Source: Diphasiastrum complanatum
Taxonomy: Eukaryota; Streptophyta; Lycopodiopsida; Lycopodiales; Lycopodiaceae
Direction: 5' to 3'
Assembly (NCBI GenBank): GCA_029204225.1
Contig: CM055099.1
Span: 66,677,852 to 66,741,851 of the forward strand
Length of the DNA: 64,000 bases
Of this stretch, positions 11,961-23,262 are shown one piece after another; position 1 is the stretch's first letter, and every line of letters starts with the position of its first letter. The position numbers were made by a program, and so were the translations under genes. Under the pieces are notes generated by a model. It did no database searches and had not been told where the DNA came from. It saw nothing but the letters and a program-made list of their open reading frames with translations.

Positions 11961-12610
11961 AAATTGTCAACATTTCCTAGCTAGTTTGAGGCCTAAATTG
12001 GCTAAAATTGTAAATAGTTTTGGTTCTGGAGTTTCACACGTGTGAACCAGGCCACAATGTTTTTATTTACTGTATTTTTTCAGTATGATGAAGTGTCAAA
12101 CTTCATACCCTTCAAAATGAGACCATTTTGATGTATTTTGGTCATATAAGCCATTTTTAGCTATTTTTCCTATATAGGGAATATCTAGGGTCAAGTACCT
12201 TCTAGAGAGAGGAGAGAGAGTCATCTTCCTCATCCATAAATAGTAGGGAAGTCGTGGAGAACAGGTTGGAGAAACCTTTTGTATGCTTCATTGAGATCAA
12301 TAGATCATTGTCATTGTTTCTTCCTCCATTGAGAGCATTGTTGTGTGTATTGTCTTCAAGCTATTGTGTATGATCTTAGGTGCTTTCCAAAAGTGGTAGG
12401 CTGATGTATTATGGACTGTATAATGCTATTTTGGGCCGCACTTGATGTTTATGGAAGTTTCCATTTGTGATAAATGCTTTTTGATCAAGTTCTTTGCATT
12501 CTAGGTAGCATAGAATGTGTTGCCAATTCCTAGCTTATGTAGTTTGGAGTGCAAGCATTCAAGCCAATGATCTTGGAGTTTAGATCCACTTAGGATCTGT
12601 ATTTTTCACA
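11956..12610 (+). repeat. Copia-1 3' LTR
   Basis: Same 655-bp length as the 5' LTR and the same sequence on visual comparison of all blocks. It is followed by GAATT, the right target-site duplication. Confidence 0.95.
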
Positions 12611-13340
12611 GAATTTTACAAGCTACAACCAATGCCGAAGATATGAAACACAAGAATCTCAAGTCTCTCCATTTATAGATAACTGTAAGTTTAGTACGTG
12701 AGAACACTTTGTGGCACTGTATGCACCAGCTTTTACAAGCCACATTGACATGCAAAAGCTTGTGTGTGGCACCTTGTGGCAACAGAAATAGAACAAAAAG
12801 AAACTTCATATTGACACTCTTTGAAGTTTTGAAGTCTAGACTAATGATTCTATTTTTCTTTGCTTAAATGGGTCGCATTCTGTTTCTTATCTCTACTCTT
12901 CATTTTGATTCCCTAAAAAACACACATGTCCTCCGTGGAAAGGGCCTCTTTAATCACCTTATTTCTTAATCAGAGGAGATACCAAAATCTTCGTGAGTGC
13001 TAATGTGTCTTTGCTTGGTGAGGTTGGTACCCCTAGACCAACGTCGGTGTCTTTATTAGGCGATCTAATACTCATTTTAAAGTTCTTTGGAAGGAGAAAC
13101 TTTCACGTTATCATTTAAAATATAAAAAGTAAAAAATCCACATCATCAATTTTTTTTAAAAATGATGTGGCATTTTTCTATCTGTCTGTCTCACTATGTC
13201 GCTATGTCTCTCTCACCATTTAAGTATGTCTGCCCATTCGGGTGTGCCTTTTACCACCTGACCCTTTGCCATATATCGCGCCTACTCTCTCTCTCTCTCT
13301 CTCTTCTCTCTATCGCGCATTGTCTTTGACTCCCTGCGAT
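12611..13340 (+). repeat. Germin-upstream repeat R3, right part
   Basis: This resumes the block interrupted at 6179. It matches 35888-36300 directly and the reverse complement of 49965-50745 over nearly its full length, including the 'ctatgtcgctatgtctctctcacc' pyrimidine-rich stretch. An ATG near 12868 begins a short hydrophobic frame (MGRILFLISTLHF) like the one at 36133, possibly a remnant signal peptide. No intact gene is present. Confidence 0.8.
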
Positions 13341-13361
13341 CGATCGATCGATCGATCGATC
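13338..13361. repeat. (GATC)n microsatellite
   Basis: About six GATC units in the sequence 'gcgatcgatcgatcgatcga' and following. It sits at the edge of the homology with the inverted copy at 49965. Confidence 0.9.
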
Positions 13362-13515
13362 ATGTTGGTTGTTTTGTTTTCTTTGGTTCTATTTCGTGTT
13401 CGTTCGTAATTATTGGACTCTATGTAGATAATGCATTAATAATATTTTTATTGAGTCATACACCACTTATTTGATGCCTGAATAAGAAACATACGCTTTA
13501 CAAGATGTACACAAT

Positions 13516-14636
13516 GTGTTTGGGACAATCTCAACACCAGCAACCACATCCATGCCGAATAGGGGAACTATTCTCCCTCTTCAATTCAATGTGACTAGAA
13601 CACGTCTGGGACACGGTGCGAAAATAATGTCCACCAAAAAAGACATCACTAATTTAAGAAAACTCCACACCCCACATTCTAAAAGACCACTAAACTTTTC
13701 AAAATTCAAGCAAGTGGTAGCCAAAAAGCGAACACGCATACGCATCCCAAAGTTACAAAGAATTGTTTGTGAGAATTGTCAAGTGGATAACCTTTTTGTC
13801 CGGGGCTTGGACAACATCACATGCAAAAATTGTAGTGCGATTATGACAAGGGAGATAGAAAAGAGCAAGAGGGCATGCACCCCTATGGAGGTGAAGGAAA
13901 TATGTGGAGAGACAACAAAGACACAACCAGAGGAATAATAGAGATGATCATATTGATGTGGAAACAATAAAAACTGAAAATTCCACCCAAGATTGTGACT
14001 TGGAAATTTTCCTGATGAGTTCATTTGCACAATCAAGTCATGGTCCAAAGCCAATGTCCCAGTTAGAGTGTTGCAAACATGAAAATGACATTTTCCAGCA
14101 AATAGAAGCTCTCGACAAACAACCCATACAAAATAGACTTCTTTGAACATTGTTGTGTGGCATTGAAAAACAAGACAGCTCGAATTTTAGACACACCAAT
14201 TCAGGCTGGATTGAGTTATTGGCAGTACACAATTTTGGATAGTTGCAACGATGCAGTTTGTGTGATGTCCAACTTTTTCTCCAACTTCGTGGAGGCAAGG
14301 AATTACGATCGAGCCAAGAAGTATATTGCTAAGGACATTTTAAAGAAAAGGATCGTAATCCTTCCATATTGCTCGAAGTAAGTAATGTCTAGCATTAGGA
14401 GGTCATCACTTTCTAAACCCCAAAACCTAGTTCCTAGACCCTGAACATGCACTATGTATTTCAATTACAGTGAGCATTGGAGCTTGGGACTTTTGATCAC
14501 ATGCGTCAGTAATGAGGGATCTCGTAGATGGGTTTGCTTGAGACTCAACTCAATGACATCAACCCACCAAAATTTTGATAGGCAAGTCTTGTATTCCTCT
14601 CTCACATCTCATGAAATCAATGACCCTTTCTCCTAA
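13516..14636 (+). pseudogene. Ulp1/C48 protease relic with CxxC/CxxC N-terminal region
   Basis: Frame 13516-13938 encodes 140 residues. It includes basic stretches and CENCQ...TCKNC, a CxxC-x17-CxxC pattern typical of a zinc ribbon. After stops and frame changes, 14157-14377 encodes a segment ending IVILPYCS that aligns with the pre-protease region of the genes at 31.8 and 55.4 kb. An intron at 14378-14470 (GTAAGT...TACAG) is followed by EHWSLGLLITC...VCLRLNSMTSTHQNFD, carrying the Ulp1 catalytic His. The triad Asp position is Asn (LNS). The frame stops at 14636, and the Gln/Cys exon was not found. Intron position and phase equal those of the other two copies. No histone-like segment is visible upstream. 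Confidence 0.75.
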
Positions 14637-14873
14637 TTCAAAGTGGCTTTTGCAGGATGGTCTACGATATAGTTACATGGTTCCAAGTGAAAGCAGCATC
14701 CAGTTCTATTCTAATGATTGATGCCCAGGTTGTACATATCCATAAAATTTCAAGTGAATGAATAGGTTGACATAGAATTGGTTATTGTTGAAAATGCTTG
14801 TTGTAGTGATCTACAAGGTTTTAGTTTCACAACTATTTAGTCTTCTATTGAATTATGTATGATTTGAGCTTCA

Positions 14874-15410
14874 TCAAATCAAAATCCAAGGAGAACATCA
14901 AGGGAAAGACAAACACCTTCAAGGCTCACATATGGTGAGAAAGGTAAGAAAGTGGAAATGACTCATTTTGTATTTCTCACATATTTTGGTGGTCTTGTGT
15001 AGATGATGCTATGCATGTGGATGGTGACTTCAATGGAATGGATGCAAATAATGGATCTGTAAAAGAGGTCCTAGTCAATGGCTTTTATGGTCAAGTGGAA
15101 GATCAAGAGATTGATCTCAAAGGGCTTCAACAACACATAAGGCTATGTGGCAATTTGGAGCTAGTCAAGAGCATCAAAGGAGAGTCAATTGGAAAAGATG
15201 TTATGGATCTGGTTTTGCAGGTTATTGAAGAGTCAAGTAAGGTCAAAGAAGTAGCAAGGAAGTATTGTTTCAAGTTTATTTTACTTGTTCTATCTCATGT
15301 TTGAGCAATTTTATGTGAATGTGTGCAAATTGTCAAGAAGATGGTCAAACCAGCCACATTGGTGTGCATCATTTTGATGTTGGAGTTGTACTAACATTCT
15401 TGGCTAGTTT
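14874..15410 (+). pseudogene. Copia-linked unknown module (copy A)
   Basis: 14880-15000 resembles the copia linker between integrase and RT (SRKTQRQ...RLTYDEKGKQV in Copia-1), but broken. It is followed, as in Copia-2, not by RT but by an unrelated frame (15011-15304) containing GNLELVKSIKGESIGKDVMD. The same residues occur in Copia-2 at 17650-18090 (GNLELVKSIKGEVIGKYVMD). The module is therefore a sequence carried within this copia lineage. Its product is not recognised. Downstream it joins a germin 3' end at about 15430. Confidence 0.65.
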
Positions 15411-15436
15411 TGCTAATGGAAATGAAGCTAAAGGAG

Positions 15437-15544
15437 GCACTCTTTGCCTCCAATCCACCTATCGATGGCACCATGTTGGAGAAGGCACGACAGCTGAGTG
15501 TTGTGGATGTGCAGCGTCTCAGATCTCTGATCAACATAACATAG
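15437..15544 (+). pseudogene. Germin-like protein 3' end (fragment)
   Basis: This frame encodes ALFASNPPIDGTMLEKARQL and then ...DVQRLRSLI before a TAG. It is the conserved C-terminal helix region of germin-like (cupin) proteins. It duplicates the end of the pseudogene at 36600-37070, and the downstream 400 bp including the GA tract matches 37071-37455. The upstream cupin barrel is absent here; instead the copia-linked module abuts it. Confidence 0.85.
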
Positions 15545-16099
<555 letters not shown>

Positions 16100-16280
16100 A
16101 TACCTACATCTATATCAAAGTATAATTTTTTGTATATCGAACAAGGTCGAGCTTGCCATTCGTGTAGAGAGAAACGACGCTCACGTGGAACATTTTGTCT
16201 CTTCAACCACAATAATTAATTCTAGTTTAACTTCCATTAGCAATTGAACAAGATGCTAAAATATTATTTGTTATTCCAAT

Positions 16281-16407
16281 ATTTGGGTGTGAATGGAGAC
16301 ATTACCTATATTAACACTCCCATTGTATGGAGTATTCACACAATTATTGATCATAAAAGGATGAGTTTCGAACATGATTTATTGCAAGTCTCATGAAGTG
16401 CATCACA
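16281..16407 (+). repeat. Older repeat block R5, left part (interrupted by Copia-2)
   Basis: This matches the reverse complement of 47620-47745 ('acactcccattgta' and 'gatgagtttcgaacatga'). The block resumes at 22119. Its paralogue lacks Copia-2 but carries Copia-3 at another point. Confidence 0.85.
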
Positions 16408-16412
16408 CTTCA
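16408..16412. repeat. Target-site duplication CTTCA of Copia-2, left
   Basis: CTTCA precedes the LTR at 16413 and recurs at 22119-22123. The paralogous block near 47618-47625 (reverse strand) has the uninterrupted sequence. Confidence 0.85.
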
Positions 16413-17057
16413 TGTCAAAGATCTTAGATCCTTAATATCCAATCTATTTAAATGATCTATGGTTAGAAAGAGAAATACACTACCAATATCACCAATGTAG
16501 AAAAATCAGCATCTACACACAAAATGAGATGCAAACACTAATAAAACTTGATCAAACTTGAATGAAATGATAAAGTATTGTTGCTTTCCATTAAAAACCA
16601 GCAAGCTACTGTATTTCACATGTGTGGATCCGAAAATAACAATAAATGATCATTCTACACATAGAATTGCAAGCAATCACCAAGATAGTGCACCAATGGA
16701 TAGTAGAACCCAAGAGAACCATGTATATGCATGAAATGAGATAGAGAAGAGAGAAGATACCTCTCTCCACGAGTTACATCCTTTTATAACAGGTCCAAAC
16801 CCTATTTGGCCACTTGGCTTTCCCACCAAAATGCTAACCCTACTATTTTTGGGTCTAGATTCAATGTACCCAACTATTCAAATTTGAATCTACTCAAACT
16901 CACATTCTAACTTTCCCACACTTTCAAAAAGTGTTTATTCAAGTGACATTTAGACTAATGAACTTTGAAAAGTCAATCTCTAAGTCTAAAACAAGTTTTG
17001 GCCTCAATATGCCAAATATGGAAATATAATATGATGAAACTAGTTGAATCTTTCACA
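16413..17057 (-). repeat. Copia-2 3' LTR
   Basis: On the minus strand it starts TGTGAAAGATTC at 17057, just after the polypurine tract GAAGAGGGAG, and ends CTTTGACA at 16413 (one change from the CTTTCACA seen at the 5' LTR). It contains a near-palindromic 'cacatgtgtg' where the other LTRs have 'cacacgtgtg'. Confidence 0.9.
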
Positions 17058-17265
17058 CTCCCTCTTCAACTAGTTTTAGCATAGACTTTGATAATACTCC
17101 AAGTGAAGTCCTATGCTTCATTAACAAGTTCTTTCCCAATGCTTTGGTGAAGATATCAGCTAAACATTCCCTTGAAGACACATGTTGAAGCTCCACCTCC
17201 TTTGCAATGACTTGCTCCCTCACAAAATGTTGCACCTCAATATGCTTGCTCCTAGCATAGTTTTT
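17053..17265 (-). pseudogene. Copia-2 RNase H C-terminal end
   Basis: The frame reads ARSKHIEVQHFVREQVIAKE and onward through LADIFTKALGKN to VEEGV, then stops inside the LTR exactly as in Copia-1. Upstream (17265-17640) the frame is lost in sequence partly shared with 4130-4310. No RNase H active-site residues are retained. Confidence 0.85.
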
Positions 17266-17639
17266 GACAATAGAACTTTGATCCATCATAAGAATGATCT
17301 TATTCCTAAGAATATATCTCCTTTCAATGATCATGTAATGCTCAAAATAGAAACAACCATAATTGATATAGAGAATAGTGTCCACTTGGGATGCTTCACT
17401 ATCTCTTACATCAATTTTACATATCAAGATGTAACTAGAACATGAAGAATTAAATAGAATGTAAATAAAATGATTCCACCATGCTTCCAACTCTGAACTC
17501 TCTAGAAAAATACAGAAAACAAACAAAAATGTGAGTTATCAACTTTTGCTTGCATGTCTCCTCCTCCTTTGTCCTTTGTTGCAATGTATCCACCATGATA
17601 CTCCATGAATGAGCCTCCATCTCCATCTTGCCATAAGAT

Positions 17640-18570
17640 GCCATCAAGCCTTGATGACTTGACCATGAATGAGTGACATAATGAACCTCCGCTCACCAAT
17701 GTAGCTAGTTTTACCATATCTTGACAATTTGCACACATCCACATGAAAATGCTCAAACATGAGATAGAACAAGTAAAGTAGACTTGAACAACACTTTCTT
17801 GCTGCTCCTTTGACCTTACTTGAGTCTTCAATAAGCTGAAAAAATAGATCCATAACATATTTGCCAATTACCTCTCCTTTGATGCTCTTGACTAGCTCCA
17901 AATTGCCAACTTCCCTTTTGACTAGTTGAAACGCTTTGAGATCAACCTCTTGATCTTCAAATTGAACATCAAAGTCATTGAGCAAAATTTGTTTTCCAGA
18001 TCCATTACCTGATTTTACAGCAAGATAACATCCATCCACTTGCATAGCTCCATGTACACAAGAAGATCCTCCAAAAGATGTTCCACTCTTTATAAGAACT
18101 TGATACTCAAGATCCATTGCTTGGATCCACTCCTCTTCTTTCCTTGCTTGATCTACACTTGTAGGCTCATCCAAAGAGTTTAGGAAAGCAACATAATTTC
18201 CAAAAACTACTTGCTTATCTTTTTGATCATGTGTGAGCCTTGAAGATACTTGTCTTTCTCTTGATGTTCTCCTTGGCTTTTGACTTGATGAAGGTCCATC
18301 ATCATCACCATCCAAAGTAGGATCCTTCTCATCAACATTAAGAATGTTAGATCCATCCACACTACCATAAATCATGCTTGAAGACACTTTTGGAATGTTC
18401 CCCTCATCAAAAATGACATCTCTACCAACAATCACTTTGTTAGTAGAAGGAATGAAAACCTTGTAGGCTTTACTCACCTCACTATATCCAACAAATATAC
18501 CTCTTCCAAGAAGATGGATCCTCCTTGGTCCTATCATCAAGAGTAATGTTGACATAGCATGTGCATCCAA
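17640..18570 (-). pseudogene. Copia-2 chimeric frame: integrase end fused to unknown module
   Basis: A 308-codon open frame starts with the copia integrase C-terminal region (GRGIFVGYSEVSKAYKVFIP, then SRLTHDQKDKQV, EEWIQAMDLEYQVLIKSGT). It tracks Copia-1 to residue LIKS, where Copia-1 enters RT. From there the frame is unrelated: GTSFGGSSCVHGAMQVDG, GNLELVKSIKGEVIGKYVMD and QLIEDSSKVKGAARK, ending at VIKA. The frame stays open across the junction, so the fusion could once have been translated. The unrelated part has a homologue at 15011-15400. It contains no domain I recognise. Confidence 0.7.
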
Positions 18571-20465
18571 AGGTTGACACTCGACCTCCTCTTGAATAGC
18601 ATCTCAAAAGGTGTCCTTCCATCCAAAATAGCACTCGGCCACCTATTTCACAAGAAATTGGCACACAACAAAGCTTGATCCCAAAATGGTTTGTCAAGAT
18701 TATCACTTCATAGCTTTAGCACTTTCAAATAAAGTCCTATTTTTCCTTTCAGCCACTCCATTTTGTTGTGGGGCCCTTGATGTTGTATAATCCCTCTTGA
18801 TCCCATGCTCATCACAAAAGGCCTTGAACTTTGTAGATATGTACTCATCACCATTGTCACTCCTCAAGCACTTGATCTTTGTAAAAAATTGGTTATCCCT
18901 TGCATTCTTGAACTTGATAAAGACATCATACACTTCATCCTTGCTCTTTAGTAAATAGATTCAACAAAATATTCTAAAATCATCAATGAATGTTACATAC
19001 ATCTTAGCTCCACTATTGCTAATTGTAGTAAATCCATGAATATCCGAATGTACAAGCTGAAAAGGCTTTGTAGATCTAGAAATAGATCTAGTATAAGGTA
19101 GTCTATGTGACTTAGACAAAGCACAAGACTCACAAACATGCTTGATATCACTTAAAGTACTTGGAAGACCAATCACAACCTTCTTCCTTGCCATTACCTC
19201 CAATGACCTAAAGTTGAGGTGTCCCATCCTTTTGTGCCAAACCTCTTGAATAGGAATTTGCTCCCTTGCAACACATCCAACTTGGCTAGCAATAACACAA
19301 GCATCTAGTTTGAACAACTTCCCTAGCCTTTTACCTTTTCCAACCAAGACATCCTTCCTTTTGATCAAACAAGCATCTCCACCAAACTCCACCTTGAGGC
19401 CTTTACTTAGCATTTGGCTCACACTAAGCAGATTCTTGGTACTAGATGGAATAGACAAGACATCCTCCAAATGAATATTCCTATTTGTAGAGAGAGAAAT
19501 AGAAATTGTGCCAATCCCTTTGATTGCAAACTCACCAACATTGGTCGTGTAGAGCACCCTCTTGTCATTTCCATATGCCAACAAAGAAGTGAAGTACTCT
19601 TTGTGAAAGGTCATGTGTGAACTTGCTCCACTATCAATCCACCAAGGATCTAGATCTCCATCATTAGCAAGCATACGTGAAGACATCACAAAAGCATCAT
19701 CATTTGCATCTTGAACATCCAAACCATCCTCATCAAGAGTAAGATTACCTTGCTTGTCTTCTTGATCTCTCTTCTTCTTGTAGCACTCACTTGCAAAGTT
19801 TCCTTTGATGCTACAATAGAAGCACTTGCGATCCTTATTTGTGGCACTTAAAGAAGCATCCACTTGTTCTTGCCCTTTAGAATACTTACTTCTGGTTTTG
19901 CCCTTGAATTTGCCCTTTGTGAACATAGCATCCTCTTGAAGTGTAGATGTAGATCCATTTCTTGTTTGAAGCCTATATTCCTCATTGATCAAGACCTCTT
20001 GAAGATCCATCAAACTTGGCAAAGTCTTTTGAATAGCAATACTTTGAACAATGTTAGCATGAGCATCCAACAAGTCATTAAGAATTATATGAATAAGCTC
20101 TCCTTCCTTAATGCTTTCATCAATGCAAGCCAACTCATCATTCAATGCTTTCATTCTCAAAACAAAAGTAGTTGGACTTTCTTCATTCTTTTGAAAACAA
20201 AAAAAGATTTGCCTTCTTAGAGTCAACACTCTAGAAGTAGACTTGGACTCATAAATCTTCTTCAATGAATTCCAAGCTTCCAAAGATGATGTGCACTTAA
20301 CAACTTCCTTGAGAGGTCATTGGTAACATTCATCTTTATCATGTGTAGAGCCTTCTTGGCCCTCTTGTCATACCTCATTTGATCTTGTTGTGTTGCTGGT
20401 CTCTCCTCCAAACCTACAACAATATCCAAAACATCATTCATCTCAAGAAGTGACTCCATCTTCAC
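18571..20465 (-). pseudogene. Copia-2 gag-protease-integrase, degenerate
   Basis: The gag start lies at about 20465 (MKMESLLEMNDVLDIVVGLE). A frameshift near 20283 changes frame, then 440 codons run to 18961. The zinc knuckle reads CFYCSIKGNFASEC: the ligand His is replaced by Asn. The protease DSGA and integrase WHKRMGH and HSDIHG motifs are present. A second break near 18960 separates the integrase core segment 18703-18933 (RSDNGDEY, QQNGVAERKNR). The gene is broken but still close in sequence to Copia-1 across all these domains. Confidence 0.9.
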
Positions 20466-21106
20466 TTTCCATAATGAATACGATTACTCGAGGTAAGCCT
20501 ATCATTGGCTTCCAACATGACTCCAATTGAGGTTGCCATGTAGCAATGACTTGATCTTCTCTTTCAACCTATTTCAATGCACAAAGCACTCCTTTGAATA
20601 ACAACAAATTCTTTCAAAAGAAATCACCAAGATTTGAAACTATCTCAAAGAATTCTCTTCTAGCACTTATACCAAGCAAATCAACACAGAGAATCATGGA
20701 ATCTTGATCAACCTATGATCTATGCTCAGTCTAATGACTTTTGCCACTTCCTAAGATTGAAACACACTCAAATGAAATTTATCAACCTCACTATTTAGAG
20801 ATCCAATCAAAATTAGGGTTTTGACAAAATCACAACAAATTGACTATTCCAAATCTACATGCAAATGCTGAAAATTTGATATGCAATCTATTTAGCAAAA
20901 ATCGGCCAAATCTAGTATGTGAATTCAAAAATTGGAATTGATCAAGTTTATAAACCTATATAGGGTTTTGATCTACAAAAGATCCAATCTACAAAAGCAA
21001 AAAAACTCGATTTTGGTGTAGAATCCTCTCTAGCATGCTCTAGACTTGATATCTTCACCAAATCATTGATAGATCTGATTTCCTCCTTCATAACTTGAAA
21101 CACAAG

Positions 21107-21118
21107 CTCTGATACCAT
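21107..21118 (-). other. Copia-2 primer-binding site
   Basis: The plus-strand 'gctctgatacca' is TGGTATCAGAGC on the minus strand, adjacent to the 5' LTR. It is the initiator Met tRNA PBS, as in Copia-1. The 20466-21106 interval is the leader, with no ORF of note. Confidence 0.92.
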
Positions 21119-22118
21119 GTGAAAGATTTCAGATCCTTAAGATCCAATCTACTTAAATGATCTTTGGTTAGAAAGAGAAATACACTACCAATCTCACCAA
21201 TGTAGAAAAATCAGCATCTACACACAAAATGAGATGCAAACACTAATAGAACTTGATCAAACTTGAATGAAATGATAAAGTACTATTGATTTCCGTTAAA
21301 AACCAGCAAGCTACTGTATTTCACACGTGTGGATCTAAAAATAACAATAAATGATCATTCTACACATAGAATTGCAAGCAATCACCAAGATAGTGCACCA
21401 ATGGATAGTAGAACCCAAGAGAACCATGTATACGCATGGAGAAGAGAGAAGATAACTCTCTCCATGAGTTACATCCTTTTATAAGAGGTCTAGACCCTAT
21501 TTGGCCACTTAGCTTTCCCACCAAAATGCTAATCCTACTATTTTTGGGTCTAGATTCAATGTACCCTACTATTCAAATTTGAATCTACTCAAACTTGCAT
21601 TCTAACTTTCCCACACTTTCAAAAAGTGTTTAGACTAATGAACTTTGAAAAGTCAATCTGTAAGTCTAAAACAAGTTTTGGCCTCAATATGCCAAATATG
21701 GAAATATGGCAAAATATGATGAAACTAGCATTAGAGGAGTTCTGAATCCCAAAAAGACCCTTTGTAAAGATTCTTTTTATATTTTTTCTCAATTTTTTCT
21801 TACACATGAACCAATCAAAACACTCAAATTTGAAATCTACGTAGCATAACTTTTTTTGTCCACATTTTGATTCCACACTAAAAATGGCATAACTTTTTAG
21901 TGGTAAGTCCGAATTTAGCGGAGTTTGGTGCATTGGAAAGCGCCGACAAGGCTTTCGAATGATATGTTACATGACATACTTCTGAGCTATGATTAAAAAG
22001 CTATGGCAAGTCAAAAGTATTAGTGTTATAATATTTTGATAATATAAACTACATCTTGCACAAATTCTTAAAGGGTCTTTTTGGAGCTCAAACCTCCTCT
22101 AATGTGGAATCTTTCACA
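21119..22118 (-). repeat. Copia-2 5' LTR (contains a MITE)
   Basis: Bounded by CTTTCACA next to the PBS and TGTGAAAGATTCC at 22118. It aligns with 53167-53806 and 16413-17057 except for the insertion 21729-22104. It contains 'tttcacacgtgtgg' near 21319, a G-box like that in the Copia-1 LTR. Confidence 0.92.
21729..22104. mobile_element. MITE with about 35-bp imperfect terminal inverted repeats
   Basis: The left end 'cattagaggagttctgaa' continues to 'aaaaagaccctttg'. The right end 'aaagggtctttttggag' continues to 'cctcctctaatg'. These are imperfect inverted complements. The 376-bp segment is absent from the otherwise matching LTRs at 16413-17057 and 53167-53806, which proves insertion. It has no coding capacity. 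Related ends occur near 4872, 29895-29930 and 59006-59140. The target duplication could not be resolved. Confidence 0.88.
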
Positions 22119-23262
22119 CTTCATGTGAGAGCTTTGAAAATCTGATTGTTATTTGTTCACGTGGCTCTAAACTGCATCTTTATGTGAACCATCTTGAAGG
22201 AAAATCACGTTTTGAGGAAACCATAATCTAGTTAAATGTGAATCACACACACAAGATCAGAATCACAAGCAAGTTCGATGGACAAAAGAGCGATTGAAGA
22301 ATAGTATTTAGTTGTTCTATATTTTCAATATGTATCGAAATTCTGATAGACACATCCGTCTCTGATTCCTTCCAATTCTCTCTCTTTTTCTCGATGCTTT
22401 TCTCTCCTTCTCTTTTTTTGTTAGCTCTAGTCCACACTATATAGTGTGTCAACCTTCTCTTATGTCATTCTTGTGATCAAGAACCTTAACTTAATATGGT
22501 TGTCTCATTGTCGCTGGGCGGCTATCACCATCTCTTGGCGGCTGACATTGTGCCTAAGTGCAGAAATTGCCCTTTTGGCTTTATTCCCAAAAGGTCCTGT
22601 ATGGAGTCTTCTTAGGTACTTCCTTCCTCATTAAGCAATGGTCCCAAGAGGCGGTACTTCCTTCCATATGCCTGTAGATTGTGGGTCACGTCATTCTTTC
22701 TTGTTTGCCGATTTGTAGATTCAGGGGTTTAAGTTCATACTTCAACATATCTAAAGTTGTTTCCCAATATTTGTCTCTGAACATGGTTGTTTCAATGCTT
22801 CTCAAAAGTCTTAAGCACATCAACAATCACAACTAAAATCCATCAAGATCAAGGTTGATAAATTACTTGGCCTATCTCATCTCGCTCCAATAAAAAAAAC
22901 ACACATAAATTTCATTTCAAAGAAAATGTATTCACCCAAGTAGATCCATGACAAATTTTATATCACGATACAAATAAATAATGACAGTGTCTATCTATCA
23001 ACACATCTTGTTTCTTAGACGCCTCTAATTGTGTGAAGCCATGAATTTTGTGTGTTCCAATGACTTCTCCTGATTATGAGGACACTATGTGAAAAATGAA
23101 AATATTCACCTAGACTTCTAGCCCATAATGGTATATTCCAACCACTATAAGTATAATCACTTTTCCTATGTTCAAAGAAGTCTCAAATGCTTCCTTCATC
23201 GAATGCTTAAATAGAAATTGCACTACCATTACTATTCATTTAGATCTTCTCCTACTCATGAG
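22119..23262 (+). repeat. Older repeat block R5, right part
   Basis: This corresponds to the reverse complement of 47182-47618 followed by 39950-40776. Its 22540-22556 sequence (ggcggctgacattgtgc) is the empty site of Copia-3. The first 107 bp (22119-22225) also match 53807-53913 next to the sibling Copia-2 LTR. No conserved ORF was recognised. Confidence 0.88.

Larger units (their letters stand above)
6180..12610 (+). mobile_element. Copia-1: complete Ty1/copia LTR retrotransposon
   Basis: A 6431-bp element with 655-bp LTRs (6180-6834 and 11956-12610), an initiator-Met primer-binding site, a polypurine tract, a single gag-pol ORF of 1317 codons and a GAATT target duplication. By eye the LTRs agree throughout; I found no difference. 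LTR ends form the perfect inverted repeat TGTGAAAA/TTTTCACA. All copia domains are present in the order gag, protease, integrase, RT, RNase H. Identical LTRs and an intact ORF imply a recent insertion. An uninterrupted paralogue of the target lies near 35.89 kb. By structure it could be autonomous; whether it is expressed cannot be seen from the sequence. Confidence 0.97.
16413..22118 (-). mobile_element. Copia-2: decayed Ty1/copia element with replaced RT region
   Basis: A minus-strand element bounded by LTRs (5' LTR 21119-22118, 3' LTR 16413-17057) and the CTTCA duplication. The 5' LTR is swollen to 1000 bp by a 376-bp MITE; without it both LTRs are about 625-645 bp. The LTRs show scattered substitutions and one 'attcaagtgaca'-type indel, so it is older than Copia-1. 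Gag, protease and integrase are recognisable. The RT and most of RNase H are missing, and unrelated sequence occupies their place (about 17265-18090). It must have depended on proteins from other elements. A truncated sibling lies at 50746-53806. Confidence 0.93.
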
